A DNA stretch of 64,000 nucleotides from Strigops habroptila. Lineage: Eukaryota > Chordata > Aves > Psittaciformes > Psittacidae. The stretch spans positions 75,526,287 to 75,590,286 of the forward strand of contig NC_044282.2 in NCBI RefSeq assembly GCF_004027225.2. The letters run 5' to 3'. The notes under the pieces are model-generated. The model ran no database searches. It saw nothing but the letters and a program-made list of their open reading frames with translations, and was not told the DNA's origin. This document shows, in pieces, positions 1 to 9,689 of the stretch (positions are counted from its first letter, which is position 1; every line of letters starts with the position of its first letter). Both the position numbers and the translations under genes were made by a program.

Positions 1-457
1 CATTCCTTGAAGGAAACGTGCGCCCTTGTGCTGGGACGGAGCCAGGATGCTCCTGGCAATGTCTTGGCATGGAGGTTTCTGCTGCCCTGCATCCAACAGT
101 CTTCAGGGGCATGGGAAGGAGAAAGAAAAACTGAAAGCAAGGGGGAAAAACAATACAAAGAAGGAAGACTGAGTCTCTTCTGTCACCCCTTTCTGATCCG
201 ATGGGTGGAGGTAAAGTGTCCAGCCAGCGCGAGCAAACATCCCAATCGTGCTTCCCTGTGCTGGGAATTGCCATGGGAGGATGTCACCTCAGCACCCAGG
301 CTGTCTCCTCATCCCCACAGCACCTTCCAGAGGTGGTGGCACTTTGGGCACAGTTCAGTGGCACTTTGGGCACAGTTTGGTGGCACTTCAGGCTTTGGTT
401 ACAGTTTGCAGGTGCTTATTCCAAGAGTCACTGTCTCCAGCCTGCTGCTCGGCGGCT
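1..457 (-). other. PAX1: PAX1 3' UTR or downstream DNA with 22-nt tandem repeat
   Basis: The segment after the PAX1 stop codon carries no further coding region. At 336-392 a 22-nt unit beginning GTGGCACTTTGGGCAC is repeated about 2.6 times with few changes. No AATAAA or ATTAAA is seen on the minus strand, so the cleavage site is probably outside the window. Confidence 0.5.
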
Positions 458-549
458 CTAGGAAGAGGAGGCTGGGATAGAGAGTCCATGGATGGTATTT
501 AGAGAGTCTGGAGATTTCCCCACGGGGCTGGCAGGTTTTCTGTCCACCA
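458..549 (-). CDS. PAX1: PAX1 exon 5 coding part (C-terminus and stop)
   Basis: A strong acceptor with a pyrimidine tract (TTCTCTTGCAG, ending at 550) is followed by TGGTGGACAG. Joined to exon 4 it reads [11 protein letters not shown], then [20 protein letters not shown] and TAG at 460-458. This matches the PAX1/PAX9 C-terminal signature (DRKP.SP ... LHGLPIPAS.S). It lies 2.4 kb from exon 4 and is too short to stand out as an open frame; frame, splice site and protein end all agree. Confidence 0.9.
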
Positions 550-3500
550 CTGCAAGAGAAGGGGAAAAGAAGAATACAACAAGGCAGTGGATTCATGGAC
601 TCCAAGCACGTCGCTGCAGCCACATCTACACGCACACGGACCCTCCTCCAACAGCCCCCCCAAGAGCAGCTCTGCTCCATGGGCCCCCAGCCCTTGTCCC
701 CAGGCAAGGCACCCCATATTGGACCTCTCCAGGGGAACTGGAGAGGAAAGGTGGGATGCAGATCCGAAAAGATGCTGGTAATGACAGACACCCTCGCCAT
801 TGCCGTGGGGCCAGCTCTGCCTGGGGAGGTGACCCAGGCCCACCCCATCCACACACAGAACACATCCCATATACTTTCTTAAAGCCTGTGGTTGCGGTGC
901 CCTGGGAAGGACTGTGCCACCAGCACCAGGAAGGGGAATGGGTCTGGACACTGTGCCAGCTGTGGTCAACCTCCTGCTGAGCTTCTCCCCATCCCTGGCT
1001 CGTCCCAGGCACAGCCTTGTCACAGGAAGCATCGTGGTGCAGGGCCTGAAGCTGGCCCAGGCCCCGAGGATCCCCACACACAGACCTTAGGGAATGGGAC
1101 ATGGAAGGTCCCGAGGCTGCTGCGGGCATCGGAATGAGCAGGGAGGGTTTTCTGAGGAAATAACAGCTGTGAAGTCAGAAAAGTTCTGAATCGGAGGGTA
1201 AAACTGTCTGCTGAGTTTGTCTTTATTTTCACGTTGCTTTCTTTTCTTCCTTCCCTCCTTCTCTCCTCCTGTCCTTTTCCCCCTTCCCTCCTCCTCTCTT
1301 TCTTTTCCTTTCTTTCTCCTTTTCCTTTCTTCCTTCTCTCCCCCTTTACCTCTCTCGTCCTCTCTCTTATCCTCTCTCTGCCCCTTCCCCTCGCTCCCTC
1401 TCTCCTTCTCCCCGCACGATGCCGACACGGGGCAGCACCGAGCCGGAGCCAGGCGGCTCCACGGGAGCGGAGCGGGGCCCCGGCGCAGCCCCGTTCTTCC
1501 TCCAGCCCCTCCTCCTCCTCGGGGCCGGGGGGGAAGTTTTGCTCCATAATCCGATATATAGGTTGTGGCAGGTAAGTAGGGGAACCAGAAAAGCGATCCA
1601 AAAGGAATTGAAAAGAAAGTCAGCTTTTAAGGGAAAAAAATAACAAAATTAAAAAATAAATTAAAAACATCGGGGTGAAAAAAAAAAGAAAAATTAATTT
1701 AAAAAATGATATTTTTAAAGAAACCCAAAACGCGAAAGCAAAAAATCACAAAAGTTTGAAGAAAATCCATGGGCCTTTCGGCAGAGACAGCGTGAAGTTG
1801 GAAAACTCCGGCTCCAAGTCACTTAAAATAGCTCAGAAAGCATCTGAAATACCCGCCGTCACCTCTCCTATGTTTTCTTTCTCCTTTTCTTTCTTTCTCC
1901 TTTCCTTCTCCTTTCCTTTCTCACGCTCTGTTTCTCTATTATATTTTCTTTCCCAAATAATTGGTTTACAATTATCCGTTTTCACCCATTGACACTGGCA
2001 ATAACTCAGCCCCGGCACAGCTGATGTTCTAACCCACAGCAGGTTGCCGGAATTAGAAACGGTCTTGTGTGTGTGTGTATATATATATATATATGTATAT
2101 ATATGTATATAATGAAGCCATAAAATAATATAAAATAAACAAAAATGTAAAACCCCAGAAAACCAACAATAAAGAAATGAACTAATGAGTGAGAAATGAA
2201 TTGCAAATGTGGAAAAGAATAGCAAACCTAAGACCATGCAAAAGGAGAAGGACATCGCCGAGGGGTTTATACCCACAACAGCTGAGTTGGGAGCTTTAAA
2301 ACGAAAGTGCCTATCGAGGAAACGAACCTCGCTCCCATAAATGAGCCGGAACAATTAGCGGGAGGTAAAAGGAACGCCCCAGTTAACGTCTCGAGTATAT
2401 GAGCGCTCGATTCAACCCCCCTGTACCTCACGTAGGGAGTTTAGATGCTTCCAAAAGCGGCGGATTTATAACGTTAATACCTCCCAGCCCGGGTCGGATT
2501 GGGGGAATTTGGGGAAAGGGCCCCGACGTGCGGGGGTGCCGCAAATTCCGCTAAGAAGATGATTCCTGCCAGGGATGGGGGCAATGATGGAAAGCGGAGG
2601 ATTCACCCCAAATCCTCCTGCTTCCCTATATAGGCGCAAATAACGAGGGAAAAGGGGGTTTCAGGTTGCAAGTCCGACGGGAACCACCGGCGGGGGTACC
2701 AGGGGCTCACGGCCCTCGAGGGAAGCGGGGGGGAGGGCCGAGTTTGGCCGCGGCCGCCGGCCCAGCTGAGCACCCCGATAACAGGGGAGTGGGGGGAGTA
2801 TTACCGATACTGGAAATATCCAGGGAGGTAACTCCCTCCTGGAGACCCGCGCCCAACCTCTCACCCCCTTCCTCCTTTGCTGTCCCGCTTGCCGAGGCCC
2901 CAGGGAACCCGCAGCCCCCGGTGCTGTCCCGTCCCCTTGTCCCCCCCCGTCTCACCTTCCCTCCCGTGCTGCTTGAACGCCATCGCCGTGGCCAGGTCGC
3001 CGCCGTGGGCCCCCACTCCGGGCCCGTGGTGGGCCAAGGGGCTGCCCTGCGGCTGCCAGGGGTGCCCCGGGGGGATGTAGCCGCCGGGCGGGCCGCCGTA
3101 GACGCCGTGTTGGTTGGACGGGGGGTAGGCGCAGGCCGGGAGGAAGCTGCCCACCGACGACAGCCCCGGGGCCGGCTGCGGACAGGCAGAGGCACACGTC
3201 GGGGAGGGAGCAGGAAACGAGCGCTGTCGGGGTTCCCCCCACGGGGAGGTGGAGGGCGGAGGGAGAAAGGGAGCAACGGGAAATGCATCCTCCCCGTCCG
3301 CTTTGTGTATCCCCGCAGCAGTTACCTGCGGGTATTTGATATCTCCCTCCATGGCAGCCTTGTCGATGCCGTTGACTGCCTGGCCCGGGGGGAACGCCGC
3401 CCTGTTCACGCTGGGCCAGTCTTCCATTTTGGGGGGGTATGCAGACCCCTCTGTGCCAGCCAGAGCCCCTGCGGAGGACAGCGCGAACGCCCCATCAGCG

Positions 3501-6238
3501 TTACCCCCTACTTAGGCCCCAGCCCTGGCCCCGGAGCAGGGATTTAGGGTGAAATATGGGGAAAAAGAAAACAGCGGTTTGCAAGTGTCCGTTCGTATAA
3601 ACCCGGTGGAGAGGGGACGCACAGATTCGCCTCGCCTCTCAGTCCCTGCCAGCACCCGGGAATATAGCCCGCTTCCCTCTAGAAGGCCCGGCAAAGGCTG
3701 GAATTCGGTAAATTAGGTGTACCCTGATTTGGGAAAGCTGATGTGGTGTGTCCCCCCCCCAAACCCGGTTCCTCTGCTCCCCGCCCTCCCCCCCCCCCCC
3801 CCCCCGGGTCGCTTCCATGCTCCCAATAATTTAGGAGGCCCAATTTCTCTTCTGACGAAGGAGATTTATAAAAGTGACATCGGAATTTTAAAGATAAATG
3901 ATTATGCACGGAGGGAAACGCATGCAGTTGATTTACTCGGGCTTTTGGAAGGATAAAAGGACTCGCGTTTCCCCCGCTCCCAACCTCCACGTCCCGTCCC
4001 GTCTGTCCCCCTCGGAGCCGGCGGGGCAGGCGGGCCGAGGCTTGGGCCACGGGGATGGGTGCTGCAGGAGCTCCGGCCTCCCGCCCGGCCACGCTCTTCG
4101 ATCCCTTCTCCCGGTTTGGTTTTTGGGAAAACCAGGGCGAATTCTAGAGGGGATCCCGCAGAGCGCCGTGCCTGTTTTCTGAGAGTCTGCCGCCGTCTTC
4201 CCCCCTCCTCTTTTTCCTCTCCCTAGTTGGTTTTCTCCCCCTTTTTACCCTCCTTCCATGTTTTATTTTCCCCTTCGCAAAGGGAAATTCAGGCTCCGAA
4301 TTTGCGGTCAGCAATCTATCATCCCTAAGAAAATATTTTCCACATTTTTCATAAAAAGTTCAAGATGTCTGAGCCTCGCCGCATCTCCCCCCATCCTCCC
4401 CTTTCCCTTTCCCTTTCCCTCCCCTCCCGGCCCGTCCTTCCCGAGCGGGATGCGCTCAGCCGAAAAATCAAAAATGAAATTAAAATTAAAGCAAATAAAG
4501 CAGGAGGGTGGGTGTGTGTTGGGGGGGTGATGCTCTATACCCACCCGTCTGCTCCATGAAGGTGCGGATGCCCAGGATGTTGGTGACGGAGTGTGCCGAG
4601 GGCCAGGATCGGGGCAGCCCGACGTGGGGCGCGCCGGGGTGAGCCCCCACCTTGGCGGCCGTCGAGGCCATGGGGCCGGGGTATGGGTACTGGTAGATGG
4701 GGCTGTAGGGCAGGGCGGGCTGGGGGGGCGGCTGTTTGCCACCCTCGAAGGGGCCGGGCTGCGAGAGGCTGCCGATTTTGTTGCGCAGGATCCTGCTGAT
4801 GGAGCTAACCGAGGGCACGTTGTACTTGTCGCAGACGCCGTCTGCCAGCAGCCGGTCGCGGATCTCCCAGGCGAAGATGCCGGGGTCGCCTTGCTTGTAG
4901 TCGCGGATGTGCTTGACCACGGCCGGGGTGGTGACCCGCGGTTTGCTGCCGCCGATGGCTCCGGGCAGGATGGAGCCCGTCTCGTTGTAGCGGGCCAGGA
5001 TCTTGCTGACGCAGCCGTGCGAGACGCGGAGCTGGCGGCTGATGTCGCAGGGCCGGATGCCGAGCTGCGCCAGCTCCACGATCCGCAGCCGCACCGCGTT
5101 CGGCAGCGGCCGCCCGTTCACGAAGACGCCGCCCAGCTGGTTCACCTCCCCGTAGGTGTGCTCTGCACGGGCCGGACGCCGCGTTACCGACCACCGCCGT
5201 ACCGAGCACCGCGATAAAGATCACCGCGATACCGACCACCGCACTACCGACCGGCGGGCCGCGGGGCGCCGGAGGCGGCGGCTAAGGGAGGGGATGGGGA
5301 CGCGGCGCCGGCCGTGTCCCGCCCCGCATGTCTACGAAAGGAAAAGGGGGACAAAGGAAAAGGGAAAAAGGGGAGAGGGAAAAAGGAAAGGAAAGGGAAA
5401 AGGAAATGAAAAGAAAAAGGGAAAGGAAAAAGGAAAGGAAAAATGAAAGGAAAAAGGAAAAAAGGAAAGAAAATAGGAAAAAGAAAAGAAAAAAGAAGAA
5501 GGAAAAAGAAGAAGAAAAAGGAAAACGGAAAGGAAAAGAAAATTGAAAAGAAAATGGAAACGAAAATTGAAAAGAAAATGAAAACGAAAGAGAAATGAGA
5601 ACGAGAGAGAATGGGAGAAAGAAAAACAGAAAGAAAAGCAGGAAGAAAGGAAAGGAGAAACGAAAGGGGGGGAGAAATAAAGACAGGAAAACAAAGGAGA
5701 ACAAAAAAGAAATAAGAGGGGGTGAGAAGAAAGAACATAAAGAAAGAAAAGAGAAGGAAAAGAGGCGGAGGGGGCGAAGGACGAGAAGAGACGGGGAAAA
5801 AAGAAGGAAAAGAGAAAAAGATGGAAAAAAGATTAAAAAAGGAGGAAAAGAGAAAAAAGAGGAAAAGAGACAGAAAAGGGGAGGGGGGAAGAAAAGAAAA
5901 AAAGAGGGGAAAAGACAGAAAAAAAAGAAAGAAGTAAAAAAGACAGCAGCGGAAAGGCCGAAAAAAGGAGAAACAACGAGAAAGGGGGAAAGAACCGAAA
6001 GAGGAGAGCGGAGCGAAAGCGGAGGAACAGAGCGCGGAGGAAGGGGGAGCCGAGCGCCCTCCCAACCGGGCACGTCGTGCCGGACCCCCGCCCGCCGCCA
6101 CGACGGCCCGGAGCGCCGCGCCGAGGCCGGGGTCCCGTCCGTGCCCCCGCAGCCACCGGGCCTGGGGCTCCCCCCACCCCCCAACCCCACCGCGGAGCCC
6201 GTCCCGGCGCCCTCCCCGCGTCCGCCCGCCTTACCCAT
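458..6238 (-). CDS. PAX1: PAX1 paired-box transcription factor, complete five-exon coding region
   Basis: Nuclear DNA-binding transcription factor of the PAX1/PAX9 group, acting in sclerotome, vertebral column, thymus and pharyngeal pouch development. Joined coding exons on the minus strand are 6238-6235, 5162-4545, 3468-3326, 3175-2956 and 549-458, giving 1077 nt or 358 residues plus TAG. All junctions are GT-AG and keep frame. Paired domain about residues 6-132, octapeptide HSVTNILG at 192-199, no homeodomain. PAX1 rather than PAX9 is favoured by YKQGDPG in the paired domain, [25 protein letters not shown] and MEDWPSVNR after it. The start is the only ATG in a frame open back to a stop at 6421-6419; it has G at -3 and +4. 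The mammalian N-terminally extended form has no in-frame ATG here. No poly(A) signal is seen between 457 and 1, so the 3' UTR probably runs off the window. Gene identity is very secure; exon 1 and exon 5 rest on splice and protein-end matches. Confidence 0.93.
2067..2115. repeat. (TG)n(TA)n microsatellite
   Basis: A TGTGTG run passes directly into alternating TATA with scattered ATG variants, inside PAX1 intron 4. It is a simple repeat likely to vary in length. Confidence 0.85.
2625..2634. promoter_or_regulatory. Perfect CArG box (candidate SRF/MADS site)
   Basis: CCTATATAGG fits CC(A/T)6GG exactly and is self-complementary. It sits in a non-repetitive part of PAX1 intron 4. Occupancy is inference from motif only. 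Confidence 0.35.
2956..3175 (-). CDS. PAX1: PAX1 exon 4
   Basis: Acceptor TCCGCAG precedes 3175 and donor GTGAGA begins at 2955. The 220-nt exon encodes residues 256-328: [20 protein letters not shown], a Gly/Pro/His-rich stretch, then [16 protein letters not shown] and one base of the next codon. [15 protein letters not shown] is a PAX1 hallmark. Reading through the donor would add an unrelated tail ending near 2861. Splicing to exon 5 instead gives a typical family C-terminus. Confidence 0.92.
3326..3468 (-). CDS. PAX1: PAX1 exon 3
   Basis: Acceptor CCGCAG ends at 3469 and donor GTAACT begins at 3325. The 143-nt exon encodes residues 208-255: [33 protein letters not shown] and IKYPQ, lining up with the PAX1 transactivation region (mammalian ALAGSEGTAYSPKMEDW). 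The exon ends on a complete codon, so exon 4 starts in phase 0. Confidence 0.93.
4545..5162 (-). CDS. PAX1: PAX1 exon 2 (paired box and octapeptide)
   Basis: This exon encodes residues 2-208. It contains the whole paired domain, from [18 protein letters not shown] (start of the N-terminal PAI subdomain) through [20 protein letters not shown] to [10 protein letters not shown] (RED subdomain), then a Pro-rich linker and the Groucho-binding type octapeptide HSVTNILG. The acceptor is GTGCAG at 5168-5163 and the donor is GTGGGT beginning at 4544, splitting Gly208 after its first base. The large open frame on the opposite strand of this exon is a GC-rich shadow. Confidence 0.96.
5172..5262. repeat. 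Imperfect 14-16 nt tandem repeat
   Basis: Degenerate units of the type ACCGACCACCGC(G/A) with TACCGA/GATACC variants repeat about six times immediately upstream of the exon 2 acceptor of PAX1. Confidence 0.65.
5334..5950. repeat. Polypurine (GA-rich) tract in PAX1 intron 1
   Basis: About 620 bp in which the plus strand is almost only A and G, built from GGAAAA, GAAAAG and AAGAAG type words with few pyrimidine interruptions. Such mirror-like homopurine tracts can form triplex DNA. All open frames in it are low-complexity artefacts. Confidence 0.9.
6235..6238 (-). CDS. PAX1: PAX1 exon 1 coding part (ATGG, start codon)
   Basis: On the minus strand the start codon and one further G are followed directly by donor GTAAGG (6234-6229). 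Joined to exon 2 (AGCACACC...) it reads [10 protein letters not shown], the PAX1 N-terminus (mammals have MEQTYGEVNQ). A start codon in exon 1 with only four coding bases is also my recollection of the PAX9 gene structure. The upstream frame is open for about 60 codons but has no ATG. Two out-of-frame ATGs lie upstream (6318 and 6422) and could act as upstream starts if transcription begins beyond them. Confidence 0.8.
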
Positions 6239-6399
6239 CGCCCGGCGCCGGGGCAGCGCCGCTCCGCCCGGGGAGGGGGCACCGCCTGCCCGCCGCGCCG
6301 CAGCCCCGGCCCAGGCATAGAGGTCCCCGGGAGCGGCGGAGCGCGGCCCGGCTGGGCTGGGCGGGCGGCGGGGGTGTCCTGGCGGCTCCGGGCCGGTTC

Positions 6400-6520
6400 C
6401 CCCCGCCGCTACTTGGGATCAATTTGACGTGGGAAACACGTCAATCTCGGCCGTCACGGCGGCGGGACGCCCATTGGCTCCCGCGCCGCTCCTAAATGGC
6501 CGCGGCAGCCGCTCCCCAAC
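6400..6520 (-). promoter_or_regulatory. PAX1: Candidate PAX1 core promoter
   Basis: About 160-280 bp upstream of the PAX1 start codon lies a CpG-rich block with an inverted CCAAT box (ATTGG at 6473-6477; CCAAT on the PAX1 strand). A perfect ATF/CREB-type palindrome (TTGACGTG at 6424-6431 facing CACGTCAA at 6437-6444) lies between it and the start codon. No TATA box is seen. The transcription start is not fixed by sequence alone. Confidence 0.5.
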
Positions 6521-8230
6521 GCTAAGGGAGGGAACGGGACGGGTTGGGACGGGGGAGGCCGGCACCCTCCCCCCGCCCCCGAGGGGCTGCCCCCCCCATA
6601 CCCCTCTCCACACTCGCTTTAGGGCTGCGGGGAGGCGGAGAGGGGTCGACACACTCCTCACCCCCCCCAGTTTGAGGAACAGGGTCCCCCCCCACGGTCG
6701 TTCCCACGGGGGACGGGCACCTGCCCCGCCTCCAGCTCCGACGGCCGGGACCCGCGGGCAGGAACATCGCCGGGGTCCCGGGCGGGGGATCGTTAGGCGT
6801 GGGGGGTTGTTTTCGGGGGGAGCTGCCGGTGCGGGGTCTGGGCATCTCTCCCACGCGGCTCCCCTCGCAGAGCCTCTGCATCGAAATCCACCTTTTTCTT
6901 ACCCTAATAATAACGCAGCCGCGTAAAACGGGGATGGAACGAGTGTTTGGGGGGGGGGGCTCTGTGGATTCCCTTTGCCAAGAAAGGTCTATGGGAAGGA
7001 AGATCGTGTTTCCCCGCAAACTACTGAAAGGTTGGGGGGAGAGGGTGGAAAATCGCCTCGCAGCCAGCCTCTGGCATCGCGTTTGCAGCCACATCGAAAG
7101 CCGGCTCCTCCCGGGGTTTGGAGTGGGAGTACGGGGGAACCGGGAGGCGACGGCTCCGGGCAGCACTGTCCGGGCAGCCACCCTCCGCCCCGGGCTCCGG
7201 CTGCCCCGTCGTCATCGTGGACAGCGACGGGCAGGAAGCAAACGGCGTGTGCTGCCAGGGGCACGGCATCGGTGCGGGGACGGGCACAGGGAGAACCCCA
7301 CGCAGTGCCCACCCGGCTCCCACCCGGCTGCCCCTTCCGTTTACCCCCTCATTCCCAAGCTGTGGGGTTAAACCCGTGTGCGCCCAACTACGGGTGCTTT
7401 GGAAACCGGTGGTCGGGGAAAGAGAACGGATCGATTAAAAAGCAGCTGAGAACAGCAAAGGGATGGGTGACCCCTGTGTGCAACCCTCACCCATCCCACC
7501 ACTAGGCTACAGCTCCCGGGGGGTACCGTGGCGATGAGTTTGCCGTTCTCAGCTCCGGCGGAGCGGGCGAGAACGGCTGCCGGCAGCCGTAGGACGGAGG
7601 CAATCGAAAGGCGGCCGAGGAAACCTGTTGTCTTCCTCCATGCCCTGGATTTTTGGAGGGCATGCGGGGGTCTCTTCCCAGCGTTGGAAGAGCTTTTACG
7701 CCCAGTGCCGTGACCAGCTCCGCCCGGGGCCGGAGAGAGATGCCCTTAGCCGGGGCGAGGAGAAGGCCTGCTAGGGCCCGTTCCTGAACCCCCCCGAGTC
7801 CCCCAAGGCTGCTTCCCCCTCGGCGGAGCCCTGGCGCTGCAGCATCTCCCGGCGGCCCGACGGCGCGGCGGGGCCGGGGGTCGCGTTGCCTGCCCCGGAG
7901 CCGCGGCCAGGGATGGCCCAAGCCCACCCGCCCCTCCTCGGCCGAGCCAACCTTTTGTCTCCCTCTGTTGGGACGCGCGGAGAAACCCGCCGGACGGATC
8001 CGCGGTGAGGGGCGGAGGGCAGGAGCCGTGGGCCCCTGGGGAGTCAGGAGCACCGCGTCCCACCGCACCCCCCACGGGGCTCTCCCCGCTCCCCCGGGAC
8101 TGCCCCCGGGCGTCGGCCTCTGTCCAGAAGGGACGAGGGTTTGGCATCCTTAGAGGGGACGGGAGACGCTCCCGCGGGGCTGCGCGGCTGCCGCGTGCCA
8201 GCGAGAGAGTCCGACCCGACCCGGGCGGGT
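6521..8230. other. CpG-rich DNA upstream of PAX1
   Basis: GC-rich, CpG-rich DNA without a convincing coding exon. Several overlapping open frames exist on both strands, but none resembles a protein family and all reflect low stop-codon density. It probably belongs to the PAX1 CpG-island domain. Confidence 0.6.
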
Positions 8231-8835
8231 GTGAGGGAAAATAGGGGGAAGGAAAGAAAGGAGAAGAAATGGAGAAGAAAATGAAGAGGGGACAACAGAA
8301 GAAAACGAAAAGGAAAAATAAGTACAAAATGAAGAAGAAGGAAAAGACTAATAAAAAGAAAACGAAAACAGAAAAGAAGAAAAAGGAGGAGGAAAATAGG
8401 CATAAAAGGAAAACCGAGAAAGGAAAGAAGGAGAAGAAGGAAAAGAAGAGGTAGAAGAAGAAGGAAAATAAAGAAAAAGAGAGGAAAAATTAAAAGGAAA
8501 AAAAAAAGGAGGGGGGGAAAGCAAAAAGGAAAACAGAAAAAATGAAAGAAGAGGCAAAAAAAGACAAAAATAAAAAACTAAAGAAAAAAGAAAAACGAAA
8601 AAGTAAAAACAAAAATAAACAAATGTAACAAAAAATGAAAACAAAAAAGAAAAACAAAAAAAAAGAAAGAAAAGCAAAAACAAAAAAGAAAAAAACGAAA
8701 AAAGGAAAATAAAACAGAAAAATTAAAATTTTTAAAGGGAAAAAAAGAAAACAAAAGGTAAAATGAAAAACGGAAATAATTAAAAGGGGAAAAAAGAAAA
8801 AAGGAAAAGGAAAAGAACAAGACAAGAGGAAAGGG
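8231..8835. repeat. Second polypurine tract upstream of PAX1
   Basis: Roughly 600 bp, plus strand almost only A and G (more A-rich than the intronic tract), bounded by GC-rich DNA on both sides. Lys-rich or Phe-rich open frames here are artefacts. Confidence 0.9.
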
Positions 8836-9299
8836 CGGAGGGCTCCGGGAGCACGGGCCGGGCGCAGCGGGGCCGGTGCGGCGTCGGGGTTTCTCCTCTC
8901 CCCGGGCAGACGCTCTCGGAGGGAAGGGAGAGGAGCTCCGGGCGGGAGGGAAGTCCCGGTCCCTGTCCCGTCCCTTGTCCCTGTCTCCCGGGGCCGGGGC
9001 CAGGGCCAGGCTGCCCGGGGCCAGCAGAGCCGGGAGCGCTCCGCGGCTCCTCGCCGGCACTTCCCGCTCGGCTCAGAAACAGACAAATACCTTCCCCCCA
9101 CCACCTTGTTTCCCCTCTTGCTGCTGCTGTGACGGGAAGCTCAGAAAATCCCCTCATTTTAACTCCACTTGCAAAAGCCGCTGGACACTCGTGCCCGGTT
9201 CCCCGCCGAGCCTCCCAAGGATATACACGGGAGACACACGGCAGCGTGATTTCTGCTGGATAAAATCAGTACCAGCAGCGAAGCAGGTACCTCCGAAAG

Positions 9300-9540
9300 C
9301 CTTTTCAATTTTTAAATAGAAGCGCCAGGATTATTGCCCCACAGCAATAATCCGCATAATAATCCCACGGCACAGAAGCTGGGGACCGATATCGTTAAAG
9401 GTGGGGTTCCCGTGTATGCCCCGTTGTTTGTTCTATATTCATTAAGGAATCAGAGCCGCTGCGGCTTTTGGAGGGGATATTTAGCGTACGGAGCTCATTT
9501 TCTGCCACAATCAATCAATCAAAATAGGAAAATCCCGTCG
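9300..9540. promoter_or_regulatory. Candidate regulatory block with palindromic TAATCC sites
   Basis: Non-repetitive AT-richer block about 3 kb upstream of PAX1 exon 1. GGATTATTG (9328-9336) and CAATAATCC (9345-9353) are perfect 9-bp inverted copies with an 8-bp spacer, and a third TAATCC follows within 10 bp. TAATCC is the preferred site of Lys50 homeodomains (OTX, PITX, GSC, SIX-like). A CAATCAATCAATCA run follows near 9510-9522. Enhancer function is inferred. Confidence 0.4.
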
Positions 9541-9689
9541 CAGCGGGTTCAAAGCACGCTCCCATTCCCCAAAACGAAGCACAGCGCTTCTTCCTCGCAA
9601 AGAGAAGCCGGGTGCGGGTGCTTTTTGTGCCGCAGGATTACTCCTGACAATCTTTTTTCCCGAGCCTTTTGACACTGGTTAAATGCAGA

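Larger units (their letters stand above)
550..2955 (-). other. PAX1: PAX1 intron 4
   Basis: A 2.4-kb intron between exons 4 and 5. It contains a plus-strand polypyrimidine stretch (about 1217-1412), a GC-rich patch (1410-1540), an AT-rich patch (1620-1760), a second CT stretch (1860-1925), a TG/TA dinucleotide run (2067-2115) and an unexpectedly non-repetitive block at 2370-2660 with a CArG box. No open frame here resembles a known protein. Confidence 0.75.
5163..6234 (-). other. PAX1: PAX1 intron 1, dominated by a polypyrimidine tract
   Basis: The 1.07-kb intron joins the ATGG exon to the paired-box exon. On the transcribed sense strand about 600 nt is nearly pure pyrimidine (the plus strand at 5334-5950 is G/A). 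Between that tract and the acceptor lies an imperfect tandem array (about 5172-5262). The long open frames seen here, rich in Phe/Ser or Lys/Glu, are products of the low-complexity sequence. Confidence 0.8.

Noticed and set aside
2666-3547. 293-codon plus-strand open frame across PAX1 exons 3-4
   Set aside because: It runs antisense to recognised PAX1 exons in GC-rich DNA and resembles nothing known.
4591-5217. Long plus-strand open frame opposite the PAX1 paired-box exon
   Set aside because: It is the GC-rich antisense shadow of exon 2; the minus strand encodes an unmistakable paired domain.
5244-6320. Long Phe/Ser-rich and Lys/Glu-rich open frames
   Set aside because: They arise from the homopurine tract in PAX1 intron 1; low-complexity translation with no family resemblance. 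The same holds for 8269-9104 and 55193-55894.
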